The notes under the pieces: model-generated
Seen by the model: only the letters and a program-made list of their open reading frames with translations
Databases searched by the model: none
Told to the model about the DNA's origin: nothing
Made by a program: the position numbers and the translations under genes
From: Protopterus annectens
Taxonomy: Eukaryota > Chordata > Ceratodontiformes > Protopteridae
Direction of reading: 5' to 3'
Assembly: GCF_019279795.1 (NCBI RefSeq)
Contig: NC_056749.1
Location: forward strand, 577,257,549 to 577,321,548
DNA length: 64,000 bases
Shown here: in pieces, positions 1-10,084 of the stretch
Layout: every line of letters begins with the position of its first letter
Numbering within the stretch: the first letter of the stretch is position 1

Positions 1-896
1 ACGTATTACCACATCAAAATGGACAAATGCTCCAGGAGTCTCTTTTGCTTCCAGCTAGGAGCCAATCATTACCAGTTCAGAGCCCTGCTATTCGGTCTCT
101 CGACGGCCCCCAGTGTGTTCATGAAATGCCTAGTAGTGGTGACATCTCATCTGAGATATCAGGGATTCCAGGTGTTTCCATATTTGGACGATTGGCTCCT
201 CTCCGCCCCCACCAAGCGTCTCCTGACCATAGCCCTCCACTACACTATCTCACTGGTGGAGTCTCTAGGCATCACAGTCCATTGGGAGAAATCCAATCTA
301 CAACCCACCCAACAACTGGAATTTATAGGGGCAGTTTTCAATACAAGCCTGGTATCTCTACCAGCTCACAGGCTTCAGAGGTTAAGATTGCAAGTACAAG
401 TGATACTCTGTCAAAGAAAGGTGTCAGCAAGAGATGTTCTCCAGGCTCTGGGATCTATGGCTGAGGCCATTCCGATTGTTCCTCTGGCAAGATTACATAT
501 GAGACTGTTAGAATGGCTCCTTTTGTCCCAGTGGTTGGCAAATCTTCACCCCCTAAACTCTCAGATCCTCATTACCAACTCCTGCAAGCAAGATCTTCTT
601 TGGTGGGTAAGGCCAGAAGAAAAAATGTTGGTGTTGCCCCTTCCAGAACCCTCAACCAAATACCACGGTGACCACGGATGCCTCCCTGATAGGGTGGAGG
701 GGGCCATTTTCAGGGAAAGACGGTCCAAGGCATGTGGTCCAGCTTAGAGGCCAACTTGCATATCAATGTTCTGGAGTTGAGAGCGGTGCTGTTGGCGTTG
801 CAGGCACTACATCTGCTCCTTCCATTGGGAACTATTGCGATTCAGTCAGACAATATGTCAGTAGTCTGGTACATAAACAAGAAGGGACCAAATCCT
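1..896 (+). pseudogene. D1 reverse transcriptase and RNase H (5' part)
   Basis: The frame from about base 19 reads the RT palm: a QFRALLFGLSTAPSVF block (near 75-120) and the catalytic FPYLDDWLL motif (near 175-200), followed by the thumb. The frame shifts near 665-735. After it comes the RNase H start (TTDASLIGW, near 668-695), then INVLELRAVLLALQ and the SDNMSVVWYINKKG block ending at about 890. In DIRS elements these domains copy the RNA into DNA and remove the template. The N-terminal third lies outside the window. The YLDD motif is intact, but the frameshift and the MITE make the gene non-functional. Confidence 0.85.
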
Positions 897-1206
897 CGGT
901 TCCTATTACGTTGTCGAATTCCTGAAACTTCGAACATGAGAACATCGAACTCTGATGTTTGAAGTTCCAGGAATTCAAACAAAAAAAAATAGAAACCCTA
1001 ACAGCTACCTAACTGTTGCAAGGAGGGAAGGCAAGCCCCCCTGCACCCCCCTCACTCTTTAAATATGCCAACTCCGAGATCGCAATACAGTACGGAAAGG
1101 GAAGATTTCCCTTTGCAAGAGTTTATTTTTATTTTATTTTTTTATTTTAACTGTGTCGAAGTTCTGACACTTTGAACATAAGGGTTAGACAACGTAATAG
1201 GAACCC
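897..1206. mobile_element. MITE-1, non-autonomous terminal-inverted-repeat element
   Basis: It interrupts the D1 RNase H between the lysine/glycine codons near 890 and the continuation near 1215. It has a perfect 18-bp terminal inverted repeat (GGTTCCTATTACGTTGTC at the left, its reverse complement ending at about 1205), with weaker inverted similarity further in. The flanks are near-identical 7-8 bp direct repeats (CAAATCC / CAAAATCC), which suggests a hAT-like target duplication. There is no coding capacity. The middle (C-rich run, then AACTCCGAGATCGC) resembles MITE-2 at 6474-6946, so both belong to one family. Confidence 0.7.
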
Positions 1207-1775
1207 CAAAATCCTACCCCCTGTCGAGAGGCCATGAGAATTTGGCACTGGGTGATGGCTTCCAACCGCTTTCTTTATAGCAACGCATATCCTGGGGAGC
1301 TCCGACATGATTGCGAACAGGCTGAGCAGATGCATTCTCCTTCCACATGAGTGGTCTCTCAATCTGAACATGACGGCAGAAATTTTCAGCCGTTTACTGC
1401 GATCTCTCTGCTTCCCCGTCAAACAACAAATTCTGCAGCTTCTTTGCTTTTTTCCCCACAGAAGTGGAGTCACCGAGAGATGCTTTGACTCACGATTGGC
1501 CGACAGGTCTCCTCTATGCTTATCCTCCAACTCCCTTGATACCCCTATTTTTGAAGAAAGCAATTCGGTTGAGATGCAAGGTGATCCTCATTGCTCCATT
1601 CTGGCCTCGACAAGTGTGTTTCCCCTTCCTCCAGCCTCACCTATTACAGCCTGCATGGATCATGGACAGTTGTCGGGACCTAATCTCTCACCCTCAAGGG
1701 TTGACTCTCCCAAATCTGTCCACACTCAAGTTGACAGCTTGATTTCTCCACTTCCATTAGTCGCCAGGCAGGAAA
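1207..1775 (+). pseudogene. D1 RNase H C-terminus and Dam-like methyltransferase region
   Basis: This continues the D1 second gene after MITE-1. It reads the RNase H end (IANRLSRCILLPHEWSL, near 1310-1360) and then the Dam-like region. The line with DALTHDWPTGLLYAYPP and VILIAPFWPRQ (near 1475-1610) is open from about 1464 to 1742. The DLFAS/N half of the domain near 1400-1460 is frame-shifted. In DIRS elements a DNA adenine methyltransferase-like domain follows RNase H. Here the usual NPPY catalytic loop corresponds to AYPP, so activity is doubtful even before the frameshifts. Confidence 0.7.
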
Positions 1776-2469
1776 CCCTCTCCTCACCTGTTTGCATTAT
1801 TATTCTGGCCTCCCATAAGCCATCCACCAGAAAACTCTACAGAGATGAGTGGAAAAGGTTTGCGCTCTGGTCTAAAAATCAGATGTTAGACCCCCTTCTC
1901 AGCTCCTGTATCTGTTATACTTCAATACCTATCTTGAGTTTTTTGAGAGTGGAGCATCAGCTTCTACAATTCTAGTCCACTTGGCAGCTATCTCCAATTT
2001 TCATAACTATCTAGAAAGTGTTCCACTTATCTGCACCCACATATGCAGGACCTTTCTCAAAGGAGTTTTCCATAGCAGACCCCCAATCAGGCGGCCTTTA
2101 GAGACATGGAATCTCTCTCTGGTATTAGTCTCTCTCTTTATCCCCTTTTCAGCCTGCTGCAAAATGTCACCTTAAATTTCTATCATGGAGTCCATATGTA
2201 ATCTTTCATAAAGACGAGCATCTCTTCATACTAATCCATCTTTTCAAAGTGATTTCTGATGTCTCTGTCAACCAGTCCATTGAGCTCCCAGTGTTTTTTT
2301 TCCAAATTATTCCAATAAAGGAGAATACTGTCTACACTCATTGGATGTACGTAGACAATTAAATTTTTACTTGGATAGGACCAAATATATCCGCAAGTCG
2401 GATCAACTTTTCATCTCCTCCTCTGGACCAACAATGGGATGTGCCATATCAAAAGTCACTTTATCAAAA

Positions 2470-5400
2470 TTTTTATTTATTTATTTATTTTACATTTGTT
2501 AACCGGGCTAGTCTAGCTGGATATATTTCCATTTTCAGTAGAGGCCTGGGGAGAAAAGCTCCAACAAGATAGAAAAATTAAAAAATGTCATTACATGGTA
2601 AATGAAAGGCTTGATAAAAAAATACAAGTAATTATAACATACTCAAAGTATTTACACTTGAAAAAGCATCAGTAAATAATATTTACACTTGAAAAAGCAA
2701 CAATAATAATGTAGCACAGTAATATTCGTAAGGAATTTTTCACGTCAAGTAGAAATATTTCAGCGGTATGTTTAGCGTTTAAACAGTACCAGCCTTGCTT
2801 ACAAGCATAAGAGTTAAAATGTTTGGAAGTTTGTAAGGAATAGGGGGGAGAAAAAGTGGTGGGAGTGTGTGGTTAGTCGGGGTTACTACAGGGGCATAAC
2901 CAGTGCGTTTTAAGGTGTTTTTTGAGTTTTTGTTTAAAGAGAGGCAAGGATGCGATTAGAGTTAGTTCATTGGGTAGCAGGTTCCATTTTTTTCCCGCTG
3001 CATTAGTAAACAGTCACCAGCCATGTTGTTAGACTTTGTTATTCTAGCGAGGAGTTTGCTAGAAGAACGTAGGGAATTCAGATTTTTATAGGGGATGAAG
3101 AGATTGGAGAGTATAGGGGTGGTGCGTTGGTAAAATATCTTGTGGGCAATCGTGAGTTGGGAGATTATCAGTTGGTTTTGAAATTCAAGCCAGTCTAGTT
3201 GCCAAAGATTCAGACAGTGGTGGGTTCTAAAGGGATTGCCAGTGGCAAATCTGGTGATGTTATTGTAGGAAGTTGCTAGTTTGTTGAGATCATGTTTCTT
3301 TAGGTTGGTATAAATAGATGAGGCATACAGAAGAGTAGAGATTAGATGGCAGTGAGCAATCTTGGTTCTGGCTGCTGGAGTTAGGAAAGGTTTTATTCTA
3401 TATAAGGAGCCTATTTTTCTGTTGACTGTTTTAATGGTGTTATTTATATGGTAATCAAATGTAAGGTTGTCAATGGTTATTCCTAACAGTTTAGTGGTAG
3501 AGTCAGGGAATATAACAGTGCCATTATTGGAAGTGACTGAGAAATCTATGGGGGAGGACTTGGGTAGTGGGTTAAAGAGAAGGAGTTTGCTTTTTTTTGG
3601 CATTAAGAAGGAGGCAGCGTTTTGTAAACCATGTTTCTACAGTGTTAAAAGCATTTTGAGTAAGAGAATATAGTTCTGATGGGGAGTATGCTGAGCATAT
3701 TAGCGTAGAATCCTCTGCATATTGAATGCAGGTGGCTTGAGGAATTACTACGTGGAGGTCATTGATAAATGAGAAAAGTAGTGGTCCAAGAATAGAGCCC
3801 TGAGGGACTCCAAGGGTGACTGGCAGAATGGATGAAATTTGATTTTCCCAGAGAACTGCCTGTTGCTGAGGTAGGATCTGAACCATTTAACAGCCTGAGA
3901 GTCAAAGGAAAGGGATTCAAGACTATTGATTGAGTGTGTGGTTTACCATGTCAAAAGCTTTTGAGAGGTCAATAAAGAGTGCAGATGAGAGGATGTTTTT
4001 ATTGTGGTTTCTATTGATGGTATCTGTAAAGGATAAAAGGGCAGTAGTGGTACTGTGTGATGGCCTAAAGCCATGTTGGCAGTTTGCTATTATGTTGAGA
4101 TAGATGATGTAAAAGTTGTTGGTGAATGCATTTTTCCATAATTTTTGCTAAGGGTGATAAGAGAGCTATTGGCCGATAGAGTAGTCATTTGAGTTCCCAC
4201 CTTTGTGTAGGGGGATAATATAGGAGATTTTCCAAATATCTGGAATGGTTCCCTCTTTGATTGTCCTATTTATAAGGATGGATATAGGGTAGGCATTTAC
4301 TTTGGCTCCTTTTTGGAGATATTGTGATGGTAGCTGGTCAGCAGGAGTAGTACATGGCTTGAGTTTTTAAATGAATTTATAGATGAGAGTAGTAGAGATG
4401 GGTTGTAGTTTGAATGTAGGTAGAGAGCCTGGTGTAGTGGGAAGGCTTGAGTTGACTAGCTAGAGATTGTATGGTGTCAGTGAAGAAAAGAGTTAAAGGT
4501 ATTGGCAGTTTGATGGGGGTATTTGGATCTGCGTCAAGTGGGGTGGGTGTTCGAGAGTGACCTGGGGAAAGGAGTTTATTGATACTAGACCAGAACTTCT
4601 GAGGATTGTGAGTTTGCTGCAGTTTACAGTAGTAGTTCTTTTTTTATCTGTAAGTATTGCCTTTTTTGTGCTATTTCTCAGCTGCCTAAAATTTAGTTGA
4701 TCAGAAATATTTCTGTTTGCTCTCCACTTAGCCCAAGCTTTGTTCCTAAGCAAAATTTGATGTCTTGTTTCTTTAGAAAGCCATGGAGCTGGGTTGGACT
4801 TCATTCTGATGGACCGTTTAGGTGCATGCCTATCCAGGATAGATAGGAATTTAGCGTCAAGATACTTTACAGCCTCTTCAAGTGGAAGGATTTTTAATGG
4901 GTTCAAGTCACAGGCACTAAGTTCAGTATGAAATAATTCTGAGTTAGTGTTTGGTAGAATGAGCTATCCTAAAGGTGTGGGGAGGTTGGGAAGATCCTTC
5001 TTTTCTCTTATGATGTAGGTCAAAAAATTATCACTTACATTGTCTGGCAGTGTTCCTACCTTATAAGATTGTTTCTGTTTGTTTATAAGTATCCAGTCTA
5101 AGGTGCGCTTTTTTTTATTTGGTTTGTTCTGGTTGTAGAGGTTATAGTTTGGCTAAAGCCATGGAGATTAATATGAGAGGTAGGATTTTCTGCACTAACA
5201 CCTTTCCAGTCAATATTGAAGTCGCCTAGTATTATTGTTTCTTGGGGGTAAGTAGAAGACACCCAGCTTAGTATGGCTTCTATTGTAGTGATATTATTTC
5301 CTGGTGGTAAGTAAATACAGATAATGTATAAAGATTTGTTTGTATTGATTTGAAGTTTGGTGATGAGGACTTCTGCGTTACTATCCTGGGTTGGATTATA

Positions 5401-5760
5401 TGGTAGGGTGGAGATATGAAGTCCATCTTTAAATAGAACTGCTACTCCACCCCCTTTCCGTTTTGTTCGGTCTTGTCTCACTATGTTGTAGCCTTGGGGA
5501 ATGATTTCATTGTCTTTAGTTTCTGGTTTCAACCAAGTTTCAGTGAGGCAGAGGATATCAAAGGAGTGAATATCTAGGAGGGCATGGAGGTGGGCTACTT
5601 TATTATTAATGCTTTGGATATTTAGATGTCCTATTAGGAGAGAGTTATTGAGTTTAGGGTGGGTTGCATGGATAGTGGGGTTGGTAGGGCCAGGGTTGGG
5701 GTGGATGTCACCATCTTTTAAGGGATTATTTAGTTTTGTTAATGAATTATACTTAAGGTT
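2470..5760 (-). mobile_element. CR1/L2-like non-LTR retrotransposon (LINE-1 of this window), 5'-truncated
   Basis: The minus-strand element has its 3' tail at 2470 (on the plus strand a run of TTTATTTATTTA, that is an AAAT-type tail) and its truncated 5' end at 5760. The D1 recombinase sequence runs straight across the two sides (TATCAAAA at 2463-2469, AAAATGGCTC from 5761), giving a 4-5 bp direct repeat AAAA(T). It carries an apurinic-like endonuclease, an RT and a 3' UTR with the block CCTGGGGAGAAAAGCTCC near 2546-2563. The same 3' UTR block recurs in the short copy at 56667-57093. Confidence 0.85.
2962..5760 (-). pseudogene. LINE ORF2: 2A-like peptide, AP endonuclease, reverse transcriptase
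   Basis: Reading from 5760 downward, a short leader is followed by a 2A-like DGDIHPNPGP (5715-5686). The endonuclease comes next: LNIQSINNK, LCLTETWLKPE, KRKGGGVAVLF and LGDFNIDW, open to about 5098. A linker with HAPKRSIRMKSNPAPWLSKE (4906-4493) leads to the RT. The palm motif GVPQGSILGPLLF lies near 3830-3790, and the catalytic box reads YAEDST instead of YADDT (near 3720-3710). The thumb and C-terminus run 3603-2962. The gene class nicks DNA and primes reverse transcription at the nick. Several frameshifts and the changed catalytic Asp show it is dead. The clade (CR1, L2 or Rex1) is uncertain. Confidence 0.85.
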
Positions 5761-6039
5761 AAAATGGCTCAGAGATTGTATTACTTTTTCATACTCACAA
5801 GTGAATGAACCTAAACCTGTCAGTATCAAAGCACATTCGACAAGAGCCATAGCAACTTCAGTTGCTTTTCACTCCAGAGCTTCTATGGACGACATTTGCA
5901 CAGCAGCCATTTGGGCTAAACCCCATACTTTCATCACACATTGCAAATTGGACATGGTCTCCAGGGGTAGAGCTGCCTTTGGCTTAATGGTGCTCAGGAA
6001 TGTTCTTCCATAAGGGCCACCCAGGTTTTCAAGTAGCTT

Positions 6040-6150
6040 GGAATTCTGTCCCATCAGTGATGAATGGGAAGATTAACAACATCAGATGAAAAAGTTATGT
6101 CTTACCATAACGTTCTATCTGTGTTGTTGATAATCTTCCATTCATCACAT
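6040..6150. repeat. D1 internal complementary region (ICR)
   Basis: Just after the recombinase stop, the sequence holds the reverse complement of the D1 right end (GTTATGTCTTACCATAAC, near 6094-6111), preceded by a segment ending ATCAGAT that should complement the missing left end. The junction is near 6087. The ICR serves as a template to complete both termini in the DIRS model. Confidence 0.7.
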
Positions 6151-6354
6151 CCCACCCTCTGTGCCCCACTAAAGGCTCCTGGTGGATCTTATGGATCCTT
6201 ATGGTGTTTTCAGGGTTTTTGCGCAGAAATGGCCTCTGCTTTTACTTCTATACGTTTCATGCAAACTCAATCTGAGGTAACTGGGAGAAGTACATTGTGG
6301 GTAGCAGCTTAGCTCGAGGGTTTTTTGTGTACGCGAGCTTGGTATTAGGCTGAT

Positions 6355-6447
6355 GACTCAGTTCCGAGGGCTCGGAACCGAACCAATTAGTAATGAATGG
6401 AAAAACAATAACAGATGAAATGTTATGGTAAGACATAACTTCTTTTT
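6355..6447. repeat. D1 right terminal inverted repeat
   Basis: The block begins near the CGGAACCGAACC motif, runs through the GAATGG segment shared with the ICR, and ends with GTTATGGTAAGACATAAC plus a T-rich tip. The boundary to flanking DNA (CTGCAGTT) is set by comparison with the ICR. Confidence 0.7.
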
Positions 6448-6473
6448 TCTGCAGTTATTCAGAATGTTTTAAC

Positions 6474-6946
6474 GGGTCTACTTTAAAATATCTAAAACCC
6501 ATAACATCTAATTTCATAACATTGAGACCAGAACATCTAAAACCCATTACATCGAATTTCATAACACCTCACTACAAATTGCAATAAAATAACATCATCT
6601 CTATATATAACGATACCAAACGCACTTTTTACTACATTTCTGCAGGTGGGAAAGCCCCCCCCACACCCCCCGTAAATTAAATATTACCAACTCCAAGATC
6701 ACACTACAGTGGGAAAAAGTTAATTTCCTAACCCCACTGTATCAAGCCCCCCTGCAGAAACGTAGTAAAAAGTGTGTTTGATAGTTTGGTCTCATATGTG
6801 GAGGTGAATGTTATTTTCATGTGATTTGTAGTGTTAGATGTTATGAAATTCGATGTTATGGGTTTTAGATTTTTTGGGTTTTAGATGTTCTGGTCTCGAT
6901 GTTATGAAATTAGATGTTATGGGTTTTAGATGTTTTGAAGGGGACC
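6474..6946. mobile_element. MITE-2, long palindromic element with 9-bp target duplication
   Basis: The two ends are long inverted repeats: blocks such as CTAAAACCCATAACATC and GAGACCAGAACATC on the left recur as reverse complements on the right, covering well over 100 bp per side. TGTTTTAAC directly flanks both ends (6465-6473 and 6947-6955), an 8-9 bp duplication typical of hAT-type transposition. There is no coding sequence. The C-rich centre followed by AACTCCAAGATCAC resembles MITE-1. It lies just outside the D1 right end. Confidence 0.8.
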
Positions 6947-6955
6947 TGTTTTAAC

Positions 6956-9690
6956 AACTCTGAGATTAGAGACAAATATAAAATGGCTGACTACAGATTA
7001 ACTTTAAATAGAAGCTAAATTGCAAAACTAAGCAGACTTTCAGCTTAGCTGGTACCTTTTGAAATATTCTTCCAATCAAAATTCAAATTCTTAAGCTGAT
7101 AGCAACATCATGCAATCATCTAGTGACTGCTCAGATTTTCATTTCAGAAGATTGTGAATACAATGAGAATGTTTTCCATGATTTAACATTCAGTAAATTT
7201 CCTTTGCACATTGGCATACTGTTTCTAATTGCCTGTCCTAGTCGAGCTGTGCTCCATAATATTCTTGTTTATAACATACAAAGCCAGAGCTGTGCTTTTT
7301 CTAGATAGTGCAATATGCAGTTATAGCATGAAGTCTCACACAGCACAAATGTTTTTTGGCATAGCATTCTAAGCAGCAATGTCAGTTGGCCTTTCATTCA
7401 CTTAACATCCAGCATCCTGGCAAGCAAGACATTTTTGCTATTTTATCTAATCCATCCCTTGGCTAGAGGGGATGTATGACGCACATTTCAGGAAGCCACA
7501 CTGCCTTCTCTACCACAAATGCATGTTACTGTACACTTGCATATATTAAAGGCTACTACCTGTTGTTGGATTAATGGACTACATGCATGACCCTAGGTTG
7601 TGGGCCTGACCCCATTGTCCTAAGGTCAGCTGTGACCCTTTCCACCTGGAAGGCACTCCCATTCTCCCTGCCAGGAAGTACCTGAACCACTTGTTGAAAT
7701 TGGGTCACCGGGGCTGTAGTTGTGGCTTTTTTCCTGTACTCTACCTGGCTGCCATTTTATCCTAGGACACTAAAAGGCATACCATCAGGATGTCATACCT
7801 ACCTAAATTGATGAGTTTTTCATACTGCTGCAATTACAAAAAAAATCAGCATCAGTTCAGTATCTCATTGCCTTCGATGTTGGTGGCTGTAATGGGTTTA
7901 CTTTAGATCAGATGATACTCCAGTCAGTATAAGTTTTGACTTATCCCTTTATTCTGTGCACTTGTATGTTATTTCTGTCTCTGTATTCCCCCATGGCATT
8001 CCATGCTGCTGTAAAGCATGTTTGTTAGTTCATTGTTACAATAACCTTAGCTATATGGGGTTATACTCTGCCTAGGATACAGCCAGATAGCTTCCAAAGC
8101 TTAGTCACCTTCCACTCACACAGATCATTGACATCCAAGCATAGCTGGAGAAAATCAAAGGTCTGGATGCAAAGCCCTTTAGAGCTTTCATGCCAACTGA
8201 AAGATGGAGGGCTACAGACATGAAAAAAAGCTAATCCAGCAGTGATCTATTCAAACATAAATTTTTATGGCAAGTTTACTTACATAACGGTTGCCTTTTA
8301 TTTGATGATTCCAAGATGTATCAGGTAACCCCCTTTCATGGGAATAGACCTTTTTGACTACAAAATTAATGCAGCTTTGTTTTTGAGCTCATCTTACCAG
8401 ACCCAAATCTCTCTGTCTTGGAGACTACATTTGGCTGACAATTAATTCAGAATGATTACTGCAGAACTTAATTTATACAGAACTATGTATGGTGTTCTCC
8501 AAGGATGTGGTGTTTGCATGCACATATCCCTCTATAATTTATTCTTATAAGTAGTCTCTGAATTCTATTTGAATAAATGCATATCTGGTTATATATTTTT
8601 CCAATACAGGAAAACAAGAATGAAAGATTTCTACACATTACTCAGGCTTATTCGCTGTTTGTATTTTTTTTTTGGGGGGGGGGGGGCATTTGTCTGGTCA
8701 CCATCTATGGACCCCCTTTTCTAGTTGCTGAGTAGCTATTTTATGACAAATGAAACAAAGCCCTGACTGAGGAGCTCAGGGGTTAATTTACCAGTGCAGC
8801 TGCTACACCTACCACCGTCTTTAAAAATATATCTTCCCAAACTGGATTGGCTATCATGAAGGTAATGCTGTTTGTCTGTATTTGCATCTAAATCTAGGAA
8901 TGCCATTCCTTCCACTGTGTTTGACATTTTTACTCAGAAGCTTCCACTTTAAAGAATGGTGCATATCAAATTCCATACAAAATTGTGCTCCTCTGCTGTA
9001 AACCCATTACAGTTTTTAAGCTTGGGGGTTATGCTTGCTCCTGCTAAGTTCCTATGTTTGATGCCTAAAACACTGATAGAATCAGTGTTTGTATACCAAA
9101 TTGAGAGTCTAAGCCTACACCAGCATTGTGTTTACAACTTGCGTGAAAAGCATAGCTTGAAGTACTGCTAGAAGTACTGGCAGTGCAGCACTGTCACTTA
9201 TATACACAGCTGGACAATAATCTTATCTGGGAGAATGGAGAAGATTGAAACTACCATGTGCAGAGAATCAAAGCAGTACTCTTATCTCCTCGAAATCCAC
9301 TACTGTCTGACTATGCTTCTAATGTTAGTCCCTTCTGCTCCTCTGAGGAATTCTTAGACTTTGTATAAAATGACACGTCAGACGTTTGTATGTACTGCAT
9401 TATTCTGTAAAGAGTAAATACTCCAACACAGTGCTGTGTCCTGTAAACTATTGTCATTCGGTGTATTGTACAAATTTTCCTTGAGTCTTGACACCATTAT
9501 AGATATTGAATCTTTTCAACCGACTTCTTAATTCCATTCCTATAGTTCCTGTGATATATGTTCTGATAATGTAAGTCTGTAGTGTGAGGTTGTGTGGTTT
9601 GGGTTGTAAATATTGTAGATTTTGTATATATTTGTACATATGATTAGTGCAAGGGTGGTTGGTTGTTTTGGGACTGCAGCAATGTGGATC
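6956..9690. other. No gene or element recognised
   Basis: This AT-rich stretch has only short chance reading frames on both strands. A T run followed by a run of about 13 G lies near 8668-8688. I see no transposon termini, RNA genes or protein similarity that I can name. It could be host intergenic or intronic DNA, or repeats too decayed to read. Confidence 0.5.
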
Positions 9691-10084
9691 TTCGAACATC
9701 TACATTTATGGTAGGTACAAAACTGTACTTTTTAACTTTTATCTGATGTCAGTCTTCAGTTATTCCTTGGCATATGGGGTGAAGATCTAAGCATTGGAAA
9801 TAACTCTGCCATTACTACAGCTCAGAAAAACCAAAAACTCTCAAGCTCAAGTCCTACCCAGAATGCTTCTGTCCAAATTATCCCAGATGTCGTTTGCCGC
9901 TTCCTGTGAGAGAGACATTGCCAAATTGCTCTTGAGCTAAGTTTATTTTCTTTGTTATATTTAAAATTTTTTGAATATATAGCTATAAGGTTTTTTCTTG
10001 TATAGTTTGCTGATCTTTTCCCTACCGTTTCTGTGATGATCCTTGCATTTCTTCTGGGTTTAAAAAATGTGAAGCGCGGGACTG

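Larger units (their letters stand above)
1739..6013 (+). pseudogene. D1 tyrosine recombinase, split by LINE insertion
   Basis: The coding pieces are 1739-2469 and 5761-6013. The N-terminal part reads the SAM-like segment (SHKPSTRKLYRDEWKRF, near 1812-1862), with frame shifts after about 1900. The C-terminal part after the LINE reads IKAHSTRAIATSVAF, containing the HxxR catalytic pair, then a Trp and a stretch ending FITHCKLD, and stops at 6013. The recombinase would join the circular DNA intermediate to the target. The position of the nucleophilic Tyr (FISHYKLD in D6) is Cys here (codon 5942-5944), so this copy lost the nucleophile as well as its frame. Confidence 0.85.
1..6447 (+). mobile_element. 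DIRS-like retrotransposon D1, 5' part outside window
   Basis: This is a tyrosine-recombinase retrotransposon that enters the window inside its reverse transcriptase. The order RT, RNase H, Dam-like domain, tyrosine recombinase, ICR and right inverted repeat matches the other DIRS copies here. Its right end carries the family signature TTATGGTAAG near 6424 and stops around 6447. It has been hit by a MITE (897-1206) and by a LINE (2470-5760), and its reading frames are broken by shifts and stops. The exact right boundary is uncertain by a few bases because the left end is not available for comparison. Confidence 0.85.

Noticed and set aside
8668..8688. T-run followed by G-run as a regulatory or quadruplex element
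   Set aside because: A single homopolymer run, without the repeated G-tracts needed for an intramolecular quadruplex; could also be a sequencing artefact.
6956..9690. Possible host exons among short frames
   Set aside because: No frame showed domain motifs with plausible splice sites that I could support.
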